A stretch of 8,645 bases of DNA from an uncultured Holophagales bacterium (GTDB taxonomy: Bacteria; Acidobacteriota; Thermoanaerobaculia; UBA5066). The stretch is from assembly GCA_937927565.1 (NCBI GenBank), contig CALBDV010000910.1, positions 1 to 8,645 of the forward strand, given 5' to 3'. The notes below the pieces were generated by a model, which ran no database searches, had not been told where the DNA came from, and was given only the letters and a program-made list of their open reading frames with translations. The position numbers and the translations under genes were made by a program. Positions 1 through 5,708 of this stretch are shown here, piece after piece (within the stretch, counting starts at the first letter, position 1; each line of letters starts with the position of its first letter).

Positions 1-1893
1 GAGAGCTTCGGGTACATGGCCGAGGCGCTCCTGCTGGCCGTCGTCTTCGTCTACCTCATCCTCGCGGCGCAGTTCGAGTCGTTCATCGACCCGCTCTCGA
101 TCATGCTCTCGCTCCCGCTCTCGATCGTCGGCATGGCGGGGATGCTCGCCCTGACGGGCGACACGCTGAGCATCATGTCGCTCATCGGCCTCATCCTCCT
201 GATGGGGCTCGTCACGAAGAACGCGATCCTCCTCGTCGACTACACGAAGGTCCTGAGGAAGGGCGGGATGGAGCGGCGCGAGGCGCTCATCACGGCGGGC
301 CGGACCCGGCTGAGGCCGATCATGATGACGACGCTCGCGATGATCTTCGGCATGCTCCCGCTCGCCCTCGGGCTCGGCCAGGGGGCCGAGATGAGGGCGC
401 CGCTCGGGCGCGCCGTCATCGGCGGCCTGATCACCTCGACGGTCCTCACGCTCCTCGTCGTTCCGGTCGTCTACGCGCTCTTCGACGACTTCGCCGCGTG
501 GATCCACCGCCGCTGGGCAAAGGCGAATGCACTCGAGCAGGAGGCGCTCGGCCACACCGGGAAGGCGGCCGCGCACACGGCGGTCGGCACGGCCCTTCTC
601 CTCGCTCTCCTCCTCCCCGCGGCGGCCCTCGCGGCCGAGCCGCCGGCGGTCCCGACGACCCCTGCGGCGTCCCCGCGCGTCCTGACGCTCGCCGACGCAG
701 TGGCGATCGCCGCGGAGAAGAACCACGACGTCGAGAAGGCGCGGAGCTACCAGGACTGGGTGCGCGGCAAGTACGTCGAGGAGCGCGCCGCGGCGCTTCC
801 GAACCTCTCGGCCGACGCGTCGTACGGGCGCTCCTGGGACGGCACCTTCGCGGCGCTCACGGGTGGGCTCTTCCCCTCCGGCCAGACGACGACGGCGGCC
901 GGCGTCGGCCTCACGCAGACGCTCTACGCCTGGGGGAAGGTGGGCGCGGCCGTCCGCGCCGCAAAGGACGGCATCGCCGCCGCAGAGGACCAGCTCAACC
1001 ACTACAGGCAGGCGGCCATACGGGACGTGACGGAGGCGTTCTACGACGTCCTCCTCGCGCGGGAGCTGGAGTCGATCTCGAAGGAGACGCTCGGCCAGCG
1101 CGAGAAGCAGCTCGCGGAGGCCGAGAAGAGGTACGCCCTCGGCACCGCTACGGACTACGACGTCCTCGCTGCCCGCGTCGCCCTCGACAACCAGAAGCCC
1201 GAGGTGATCCGTACGGCGAACCTCGTCCTCATCGCCCTCGACCGCCTCAGGCTCGTCCTGGCCGAGGAGAAGCTGGCCCTCGACGTCGAGGGGACGCTCG
1301 AGGCGGAGGTCGTCGCCACGCCGTCGTTCGACGAGGCCGTGCAGACGGCACTCGCGCAGAGGCCCGACGTGAAGGGCCTCGAACGCGCCGTCGGCATCTA
1401 CCGCGAGTTCGTGAAGATCAGGAACGCCGACGACAAGCCCCGGCTCGACCTGCGGGCCAACGCGGGCTGGTCCTGGTACGACGCCGGCTCCTTCAAGGCC
1501 GACGGAAAGGTCTGGGGGACGGGTGTCTATCTCTCCTTCCCGTTCTTCGACGGTCTCGCCACGCGCGGGCGCGTCGTCCAGGCGAAGAGCGACCTGACCC
1601 GTGCCGAGCTCGATTTCGCGAAGGCGCGGGACGGCCTCTACGTCGAGGTCCGGACGGCCCTGGACCAGGCGAAGGTCGCAGCCGGCATCGTCACGGCCCT
1701 CTCGGGAAACGTCTCGCAGGCCCGACGCCTCCTCGAGATGTCGGAGAAGGGGAGCGAGCTCGGCGTGAAGACGCGGCTCGAGGTGGACGACGCGCTCGTG
1801 AACGCCCGGCAGGCCGAGGGAAACCTCGCCCGGGCGAAGAGGGACTACCTCGTCGCGCTCACGAACCTGAGATACGTCCAGGGAACGCTCTGA
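1..1893 (+). CDS. RND efflux pump (C-terminal part) fused in frame to a TolC-like outer membrane factor; 5' partial
   Basis: The frame is open from base 1 and runs without a stop to TGA at 1891. The gene starts upstream of the window. Numbering from the Met codon at base 16, residues 1-160 match helices TM8-TM12 of AcrB-type (HAE-1) proton-driven exporters: the AAQFESF segment after TM8, GLVTKNAILLVDY in TM10 and RTRLRPIMMTTLA in TM11. K68, R98 and T105 align with the AcrB proton-relay residues K940, R971 and T978. Residues 161-190 form a basic linker, and 191-207 a hydrophobic stretch ending ALAAE. Residues 222-625 are a complete TolC-like protein with two OEP repeats (about 222-415 and 437-620), long coiled helices and the strand motif YLSFPFFDG (505-513). 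No in-frame ATG, GTG, TTG or CTG lies between bases 481 and 681, so the TolC part has no obvious start of its own. The pump's substrate cannot be told from this half. RND-OMF fusions are known in CusA/CzcA-type proteins of Bacteroidota; this one looks HAE-1-like. Family calls are firm; the functional state of the fusion is inferred. Confidence 0.9.
   Translation, partial: ESFGYMAEALLLAVVFVYLILAAQFESFIDPLSIMLSLPLSIVGMAGMLALTGDTLSIMSLIGLILLMGLVTKNAILLVDYTKVLRKGGMERREALITAGRTRLRPIMMTTLAMIFGMLPLALGLGQGAEMRAPLGRAVIGGLITSTVLTLLVVPVVYALFDDFAAWIHRRWAKANALEQEALGHTGKAAAHTAVGTALLLALLLPAAALAAEPPAVPTTPAASPRVLTLADAVAIAAEKNHDVEKARSYQDWVRGKYVEERAAALPNLSADASYGRSWDGTFAALTGGLFPSGQTTTAAGVGLTQTLYAWGKVGAAVRAAKDGIAAAEDQLNHYRQAAIRDVTEAFYDVLLARELESISKETLGQREKQLAEAEKRYALGTATDYDVLAARVALDNQKPEVIRTANLVLIALDRLRLVLAEEKLALDVEGTLEAEVVATPSFDEAVQTALAQRPDVKGLERAVGIYREFVKIRNADDKPRLDLRANAGWSWYDAGSFKADGKVWGTGVYLSFPFFDGLATRGRVVQAKSDLTRAELDFAKARDGLYVEVRTALDQAKVAAGIVTALSGNVSQARRLLEMSEKGSELGVKTRLEVDDALVNARQAEGNLARAKRDYLVALTNLRYVQGTL
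505..636 (+). other. Linker with internal signal-peptide-like segment joining RND and TolC domains
   Basis: This stretch encodes the tail of the RND part and the start of the TolC part. It begins with basic residues (HRRWAK), continues through an Ala-rich linker with a Lys and two His, then a hydrophobic core TALLLALLLP and an Ala-x-Ala type end (ALA/AE) near base 633. This is the n-h-c layout of a Sec signal peptide, with a candidate signal peptidase I site just before the Glu-Pro-Pro-rich start of the TolC domain. RND pumps end in the cytoplasm after TM12, so a further export signal is topologically required to move TolC across the inner membrane. Whether it is cleaved or stays as a thirteenth helix cannot be decided from sequence. 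Confidence 0.75.
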
Positions 1894-1899
1894 TCCGCC

Positions 1900-1923
1900 G
1901 GACCGGGTGGCATCATCCGGTCC
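1900..1923 (+). terminator. Small GC-rich inverted repeat after the efflux gene
   Basis: GGACCGG (1900-1906) and CCGGTCC (1917-1923) form a perfect 7-bp stem around a 10-base loop, starting 7 bases after the efflux stop codon. No T-run follows, so this is not a classical intrinsic terminator. It may weaken read-through or mean nothing in DNA this GC-rich. It overlaps the most upstream possible GTG start of the next gene, which is one reason to doubt that start. Confidence 0.25.
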
Positions 1924-3100
1924 CGTGAGCTCTCGTCCCTTCCCCTGGCCGTGGCGCGGTCCCGTGAATCGCCGCGTCGTTCTCGCGGGCCTCCTCTGGG
2001 TCGCCCTCCTCGGCGCGTGGGGCCTCGCGATGCGCGACCTCGTCCCAGGGGCGCAGCCGTCCTCCTGGCCGGCGGACGTGGCGGCCCAGGCGCCGCTTTA
2101 CGCCCGCTTCGACGCGGGTTGGTACCGTGAGATCGCCCGCGACGGCTACGGCCCTCCGCCGCCGGTGGGCCGCGAGTCGGAGCACGCGTTCTTCCCGCTC
2201 TACCCCTACCTGGCGCGGGTGGTCCACCTTGCGACCGGGCTCGGAGTCTTCCGGAGTCTTCTCCTCGTCGCCTGGGCGTCATTTCTCTTTGCGCTGCCAC
2301 TTTTCCTGGAGGAGGCACGCCGCCGAGGCGTCCCCGAGGACCCGTGGCGGGCTCTCCCGTTCCTCCTCCTGTACCCGTCCGCCTTCTTCCTCCAGGCTGC
2401 CTACAGCGACGCCGTTTTCTTTCTGGTCGCGCTGCTGGCGTTCCGCGCGCTCCGGACGGGAAGCGTCGCGGGTGCGGTGGCCCTCGGCTTCGTCGCCGGC
2501 TTCTGTCGCGCCCCGGCGGCCGCGCTCGGCCCGGCGCTCGCAGTGGCGTGGTGGCTCGAGGAGAACGGGGCCGCCGTCCGCTGGAGGCTCCGGACGCTCG
2601 CTCCGGCCGCGCTCCTCGGAGCCGCGCCCCTCGCCGGGGCCCTTTCCTACATGTTCGGAATCGGCCTCCTGAAGGGGGAGCCCGGTCTCTTCTTCCGCGT
2701 GATGGCCGCCTGGCCAGAGAGGGTGACGAGCGCTTCCGGAGGCCCGGCCGCCTTCCTGGGCCGACTCGCCGAGAGGGTCTCGTCGGGAGAGGTCCTCCGG
2801 CACCCCGGGCTCCTCGTCCCGTACGCACTCGTCGTCCTGCTCCTCGGCCTCTCCGTGGTCCAGCTCCGCGCCGGCCGGCCCTCGGACGCCGCCTGGATGA
2901 CTGCGCTCGTGGCGATGCCGGTCCTGACGGGAACCGACGCCGGGATCCCGCGCTACACGATGACCGTCTTCCCCGTGACGCTCTCGCTGGCGGCGCTCCT
3001 CGACCGCCGGCCGCGCCTGCGGCTGGCGTGGCTCGCCGGCTCGACGGTTCTCCTCCTCTACTACTCGGCAAAGTTCGTCCGGTGGAGCTTCGTCTCGTGA
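1907..3100 (+). CDS. PIG-V-like GT-C membrane glycosyltransferase (mannosyltransferase family)
   Basis: The 397-residue protein is a polytopic membrane protein with many hydrophobic segments. It resembles the bacterial branch of the PIG-V / GPI-mannosyltransferase-2 family, GT-C enzymes that transfer a sugar from a lipid-phosphate donor on the outer face of the inner membrane. Supporting motifs are FDAGWYREIARDGY (68-81), with Asp69 in the first outer loop at the usual catalytic position; FFPLYPYL (95-102); LLYPSAFFLQAAYSDAVFF (154-172); and the C-terminal IPRYTMTVFPV (347-357). The acceptor and donor are unknown, and no dolichyl- or polyprenyl-phosphate sugar synthase is in view. The start is uncertain. 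GTG 1907 gives the longest product, but GTG 1925 and GTG 1964 are in frame. The last would begin MNRRVVLAGLL, a normal start to a first helix. None has a convincing Shine-Dalgarno. The gene lies 13 bases after the efflux gene and 13 before the transporter, so co-transcription is plausible. Confidence 0.82.
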   Translation: MASSGPVSSRPFPWPWRGPVNRRVVLAGLLWVALLGAWGLAMRDLVPGAQPSSWPADVAAQAPLYARFDAGWYREIARDGYGPPPPVGRESEHAFFPLYPYLARVVHLATGLGVFRSLLLVAWASFLFALPLFLEEARRRGVPEDPWRALPFLLLYPSAFFLQAAYSDAVFFLVALLAFRALRTGSVAGAVALGFVAGFCRAPAAALGPALAVAWWLEENGAAVRWRLRTLAPAALLGAAPLAGALSYMFGIGLLKGEPGLFFRVMAAWPERVTSASGGPAAFLGRLAERVSSGEVLRHPGLLVPYALVVLLLGLSVVQLRAGRPSDAAWMTALVAMPVLTGTDAGIPRYTMTVFPVTLSLAALLDRRPRLRLAWLAGSTVLLLYYSAKFVRWSFVS

Positions 3101-3113
3101 CGGCGGCGGCGCG

Positions 3114-4016
3114 GTGACGGCACCGCACGCGCCCGGGCGCCTCTCCGCCCTCCTCACCGCGGTCTTCGTCACGTTCCTCTGGTCGACGTCCTGGGTCCTC
3201 ATCAAGGTCGGGCTCGCGGCGAGCCTTCCGCCCCTTCCCTTCGCCGGGCTCCGGTACGGCCTCGCGGCGCTCTGCCTCGCCCCGTTCGCGCTCGGCCCGG
3301 CGCAAGGACGACGGCATCTGCGCGAGGCCCCGCGCGCGACGGCCGGATGGCTGGTGCTCCTCGGGCTCGTCTACATCGCCGTGGCGCAGGGGGCCCAGTT
3401 CGCCGCCCTCGCGCTCCTCCCGGCGGCGACCGTCAGCATCTTCCTGGCGATGACGCCCGCCCTCGTGGCCCTGGCGAGCGCGCTCGCCAGGAGCGAGCCG
3501 CCGACGCCGCTTCAGGGTGCCGGTGTCGCGGTGGCGGCCGCGGGCGCCGTCCTCTACTTCTGGCCCGGATCGCTCGCCGTTCCGGGTGCGGCGGGCGTCG
3601 CCGTGGCGCTCGTGGCGCTCTCGGCCAACGCAGTCGGCGCGCTCCTCGGTCGAAAGGTGAACCGCGAGTCGTCCCTGCCGCCCCTCTCCGTGACGTTCGT
3701 GAGCCTCTCCGTGGGCGCCCTCGCCCTCCTCTCGGGGGGCGTCGCACTCCAGGGGCTCCCGCCGATCGACCTGCGCACGGCCGCCGTCGTCGCGTGGCTC
3801 GCGGTCGTGAACACGGCCGTCGCGTTCACGCTCTGGAACCGCTCGCTGAAGATCCTGACCGCGGTCGAGTCGAGCGTCGTGAACGGCCTCATGCTCCCGC
3901 AGATCGCGCTCCTGGCGGTCGCCTTCCTCGGCGAAGAGCTCGGGGTGCGCGAGGTCGCCGGGCTCCTGCTCGTGGGGGCCGGGACGCTCGTGGTCCAGCT
4001 GCCCGGGACCCGCTGA
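3114..4016 (+). CDS. EamA family (DMT superfamily) transporter
   Basis: The 300-residue protein has the expected length and about ten membrane helices in two EamA repeats, roughly residues 12-150 and 158-296. Typical features are TFLWSTSWVLIKVGL (20-34) in the first helix, the LRYGLAALCLAP segment (46-57), TVSIFLAMTPALVAL (106-120) at the end of the first repeat, and the matching VVNGLMLPQIALLAVAFLGEEL (255-276) in the second. This superfamily exports amino acids, nucleosides or other metabolites, and some members flip lipid-linked sugars. The substrate here cannot be predicted. The start is a GTG at 3114, 13 bases after the upstream stop, with only a G-rich, non-consensus ribosome site. Proximity to the GT-C glycosyltransferase is suggestive of co-transcription, but a shared pathway would be speculation. 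Confidence 0.9.
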   Translation: MTAPHAPGRLSALLTAVFVTFLWSTSWVLIKVGLAASLPPLPFAGLRYGLAALCLAPFALGPAQGRRHLREAPRATAGWLVLLGLVYIAVAQGAQFAALALLPAATVSIFLAMTPALVALASALARSEPPTPLQGAGVAVAAAGAVLYFWPGSLAVPGAAGVAVALVALSANAVGALLGRKVNRESSLPPLSVTFVSLSVGALALLSGGVALQGLPPIDLRTAAVVAWLAVVNTAVAFTLWNRSLKILTAVESSVVNGLMLPQIALLAVAFLGEELGVREVAGLLLVGAGTLVVQLPGTR

Positions 4017-4034
4017 CGGCCGGCCGCCCTCGCG

Positions 4035-4046
4035 GGTCTGCAGACC
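4035..4046. promoter_or_regulatory. 12-bp perfect palindrome upstream of the SUKH gene
   Basis: GGTCTGCAGACC is perfectly self-complementary and ends 3 bases before a -10-like hexamer. It could be a dimeric repressor site overlapping a promoter spacer. A 12-bp palindrome can also occur by chance, so this is a weak call. Confidence 0.2.
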
Positions 4047-4049
4047 GGC

Positions 4050-4055
4050 GACAAT
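4050..4055 (+). promoter_or_regulatory. Candidate -10 element for a leaderless SUKH transcript
   Basis: GACAAT is an AT-containing hexamer in otherwise GC-rich DNA, 8 bases before the ATG at 4064. Transcription from it would start at or within a few bases of the ATG. No Shine-Dalgarno is present between them. No clear TTGACA-like -35 is seen. Confidence 0.35.
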
Positions 4056-4063
4056 GGACACCC

Positions 4064-4579
4064 ATGAGGCTCGACCGTTTTCCCCACCTCGAGGTCGACG
4101 CGCCGAAGGCGCCGCCGACGGGCGAGGAGATCGCGGCGATAGAGACGGCCGTCGGCGTGAAGCTCCCGCCGGAACTGCTCGGCTTCCTGGCTGCCGCCAA
4201 CGGCGGAAAGCTCGACTACACGTTCGAGGTTCCGACGGAGTCGCGGCCGTTTCCGCTCTGCTTCTACTCGCTCTACTCGACGCGGCATCCGTATCCGGGC
4301 CGGTCACCCGCCGGACTGATCCTCCACGAGCTGGAGGTCGAGAGGCGGCTCAAGGGCCTGCGTCCCGGCCTCCTCCCGATCGCGGCCGACGGCGGGACCT
4401 CCGTCCTCTACGTCGACCTGGCCCCGGAGCGCTCCGGGCGGATCGTCGCGTACGTCGAGGGGCTCCCGGACTGGGACGGAACGCCCGAGGGGTGCTTCAT
4501 CGACCTCGCCCCGAGCCTCGACGAGTACCTCGCCGCCCTCTACCTGAACACGGTCGAGGAATCGAAGCGGGGGGGATGA
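4064..4579 (+). CDS. SMI1/KNR4 (SUKH superfamily) protein
   Basis: The 171-residue product fits the single-domain SMI1/KNR4 fold. The N-terminal motif is typical: TGEEIAAIETAVGVKLPPELLGFLAAANGGKL (residues 19-50), where an acidic helix, the x-LP-x-E/D-L segment and the NGG turn are the family hallmarks. A middle strand region reads LLPIAADGGTSVLYVDLA (103-120), followed by IVAYVEGLPDW (127-137) and a C-terminal SLDEYLAALY helix (151-160). Bacterial SUKH proteins often act as immunity proteins against polymorphic or contact-dependent toxins, but others have unrelated or unknown roles. No toxin, VgrG, Hcp, Rhs or CDI gene is next to it here, so an immunity role is unsupported. The frame stays open upstream to 3347 inside the transporter gene. 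The ATG at 4064 is chosen because family similarity begins just after it and the extension is arginine-rich shadow sequence. Confidence 0.85.
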   Translation: MRLDRFPHLEVDAPKAPPTGEEIAAIETAVGVKLPPELLGFLAAANGGKLDYTFEVPTESRPFPLCFYSLYSTRHPYPGRSPAGLILHELEVERRLKGLRPGLLPIAADGGTSVLYVDLAPERSGRIVAYVEGLPDWDGTPEGCFIDLAPSLDEYLAALYLNTVEESKRGG

Positions 4580-4593
4580 GGGGCGGAGCCGGG

Positions 4594-4599
4594 TACGAT
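4594..4599 (+). promoter_or_regulatory. Candidate -10 element for a leaderless NTF2-like gene transcript
   Basis: TACGAT lies 6 bases before the ATG at 4606, inside the 26-base gap after the SUKH gene. The position predicts a transcript starting at the ATG itself. The bases upstream are a G-rich run with no recognisable -35. Confidence 0.4.
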
Positions 4600-4605
4600 G
4601 CGCCC

Positions 4606-5085
4606 ATGGCGCGCTTCGCACCGGCCCTCCTCGCCCTTGCACTCGTCTCCAGGACCGTCATGGCCGAGCCACCCTCGGGGGCGAAGCGGGTCCCGGCTCC
4701 CTCGTCCGTCGCTACGGAGGCGCGGACACTCCTCGAGACGCAGGCGGCCGCCTGGAACCGTGGCGACCTCGATGCCTTCTGCGCCGTCTACGCCGACGAC
4801 GCCCTCTTCCTGACGGCCTTCGGGCTGACGAAGGGGCGTAGCGAGGTCCTCGCGCGCTACAAGGCCCGCTACCCCGATGCGGCCGCACGCGGGACGCTCT
4901 CGTTCGAGGTGCTGTCGGTCGACGTTCTCTCACCCGTGCCCGCGAAGAAGGTGACGGACGCGATCGGCCTCGTCGCGCGGTGGAAGATCTCGCATGCCGA
5001 CAAGCCGGCGGCGGAAGGGCTGACGCTCCTGACCCTCGTCCGGTTCCCGGGCGGCTGGCGCATCATTCACGACGCGTCGATGTAG
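4606..5085 (+). CDS. Secreted NTF2-like / DUF4440-SnoaL-type small protein
   Basis: The 159-residue protein has a Sec signal peptide: MARFAP, a hydrophobic core ALLALALVS, and probable cleavage after TVMA at residue 20. The mature part is one NTF2-like alpha+beta barrel. The family signature AAWNRGDLDAFCAVYADDALFL (48-69) is clear, followed by a GRSEVLARYKARYP helix (77-90), and it ends with the usual GGWRIIHDASM strand (149-159). Relatives include DUF4440 and SgcJ/EcaC-type proteins, many of unknown function; a few are enzymes or small-ligand binders. I see nothing that fixes the ligand. It probably acts in the periplasm. It is followed after 33 bases by another small secreted protein with its own ribosome site, so the two likely form an operon. 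The ATG at 4606 is favoured because it starts the signal peptide directly. Confidence 0.85.
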   Translation: MARFAPALLALALVSRTVMAEPPSGAKRVPAPSSVATEARTLLETQAAAWNRGDLDAFCAVYADDALFLTAFGLTKGRSEVLARYKARYPDAAARGTLSFEVLSVDVLSPVPAKKVTDAIGLVARWKISHADKPAAEGLTLLTLVRFPGGWRIIHDASM

Positions 5086-5105
5086 CCGTCGCAAGCGGAA
5101 CAGAC

Positions 5106-5112
5106 GGAAGGA
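5106..5112 (+). promoter_or_regulatory. Shine-Dalgarno of the DUF6265-like gene
   Basis: GGAAGGA ends 6 bases before the ATG at 5119 and decides that start. This contrasts with the three starts in the window that lack any such site. Confidence 0.7.
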
Positions 5113-5118
5113 ACCGGC

Positions 5119-5658
5119 ATGAGATCCGCCATCCTTGCTCTGGCCCTCGTCCTCGCCCCCGTTCTCCCCGGGGCCGAGCCGCCCGTTCCCGCGGCGACGC
5201 CACGACCGGGAGTCTCTTCCACTCTCGGCGACGTCGCTTTCATGGCCGGACGCTGGGTCGACGAGGAGGAGGGGACCCTCTCCGAGGAGGTCTGGAGCGC
5301 GCCGGGCGGCGACTCGATGATGGGGATGTGGCGACTCTCGGTCGGAGGAAAGGCGAAGGTCTTCGAGTTCCTGACGATGGTCGAGGAGGAGGGAAGGGTC
5401 ACCTTCCGCCTTCGTCACTTCGATCGCCGCGGCGTGGCGTGGGAGGAGAAGGACAAGCCGCTCGTCCTTCCGCTCGTCGTCAAGGGCGCCGGTCTCGCGG
5501 TCTTCGAAGGGGACGGGAAGAACGGGATCCTCCGCCTGACGTACCGGCGGGAGGGCGAGGCGCTCGTCGGACGTCTCGAGAAAGCCGGCGAAGCCCCGGT
5601 CGACTACCGGTTCCGTCTCGCTCCCTCGAGCGCTGGAGCGAAGACCATGAAGCCGTAG
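5119..5658 (+). CDS. Secreted DUF6265-like protein
   Basis: The 179-residue product begins with a signal peptide (MRSAILALALVLAPVLPGA, cleavage near residue 19) and a short Pro/Ala-rich spacer. The body, about residues 36-168, resembles the DUF6265 family, a lipocalin-like beta-barrel domain of unknown function. Recognisable parts are LGDVAFMAGRWVDE (36-49), with the conserved GxW turn; EEVWSAPGGDSMMGMWRL (56-73); and the strand pair KAKVFEFLTMVEEEGRVTF (78-96). No catalytic residues can be assigned. It follows the NTF2-like gene by 33 bases on the same strand and is probably expressed with it; both products would be periplasmic. The TAG stop at 5656 lies inside the left arm of a long inverted repeat, so the gene ends exactly at its presumed terminator. 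The family call is fairly sure; the role is unknown. Confidence 0.82.
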   Translation: MRSAILALALVLAPVLPGAEPPVPAATPRPGVSSTLGDVAFMAGRWVDEEEGTLSEEVWSAPGGDSMMGMWRLSVGGKAKVFEFLTMVEEEGRVTFRLRHFDRRGVAWEEKDKPLVLPLVVKGAGLAVFEGDGKNGILRLTYRREGEALVGRLEKAGEAPVDYRFRLAPSSAGAKTMKP

Positions 5659-5685
5659 AGTGGGGGCCTGGCCCCCACTCTACGG
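5653..5685. terminator. Perfect 15-bp inverted repeat between convergent genes; probable bidirectional terminator or REP-like element
   Basis: The left arm (5653-5667) and right arm (5671-5685) are exact reverse complements of 15 bases around a 3-base loop CTG. The inner half is pure G/C (GGGGGC/GCCCCC), giving a very stable hairpin. It spans the stop codon of the DUF6265-like gene and lies 23 bases downstream of the minus-strand gene's stop, the place expected for a shared terminator. Neither side has a T-run, so it is not a textbook intrinsic terminator. A dispersed REP-type palindrome is an alternative. Confidence 0.65.
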
Positions 5686-5708
5686 ACGACCTTCAGGAAC
5701 CGGGAGGC

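Noticed and set aside
498..1928. A 476-codon plus-strand frame overlapping the TolC part
   Set aside because: It is an Arg/Gly/Pro-rich shadow in another frame; the TolC frame has clear family motifs over the same bases.
2242..2261. Tandem direct repeat of the 10-mer CGGAGTCTTC
   Set aside because: It is only two copies inside the glycosyltransferase gene, a coding coincidence with no sign of function or array.
3347..4063. Upstream extension of the SUKH reading frame into the transporter gene
   Set aside because: The extension is an out-of-frame shadow of the EamA gene; family similarity begins only after the ATG at 4064.
1845..4307. An 820-codon open frame on the minus strand
   Set aside because: It is antisense to three well-supported genes, is extremely Arg/Gly/Pro-rich with low-complexity runs, and has no recognisable domain. 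This is the usual shadow of GC-rich coding DNA.
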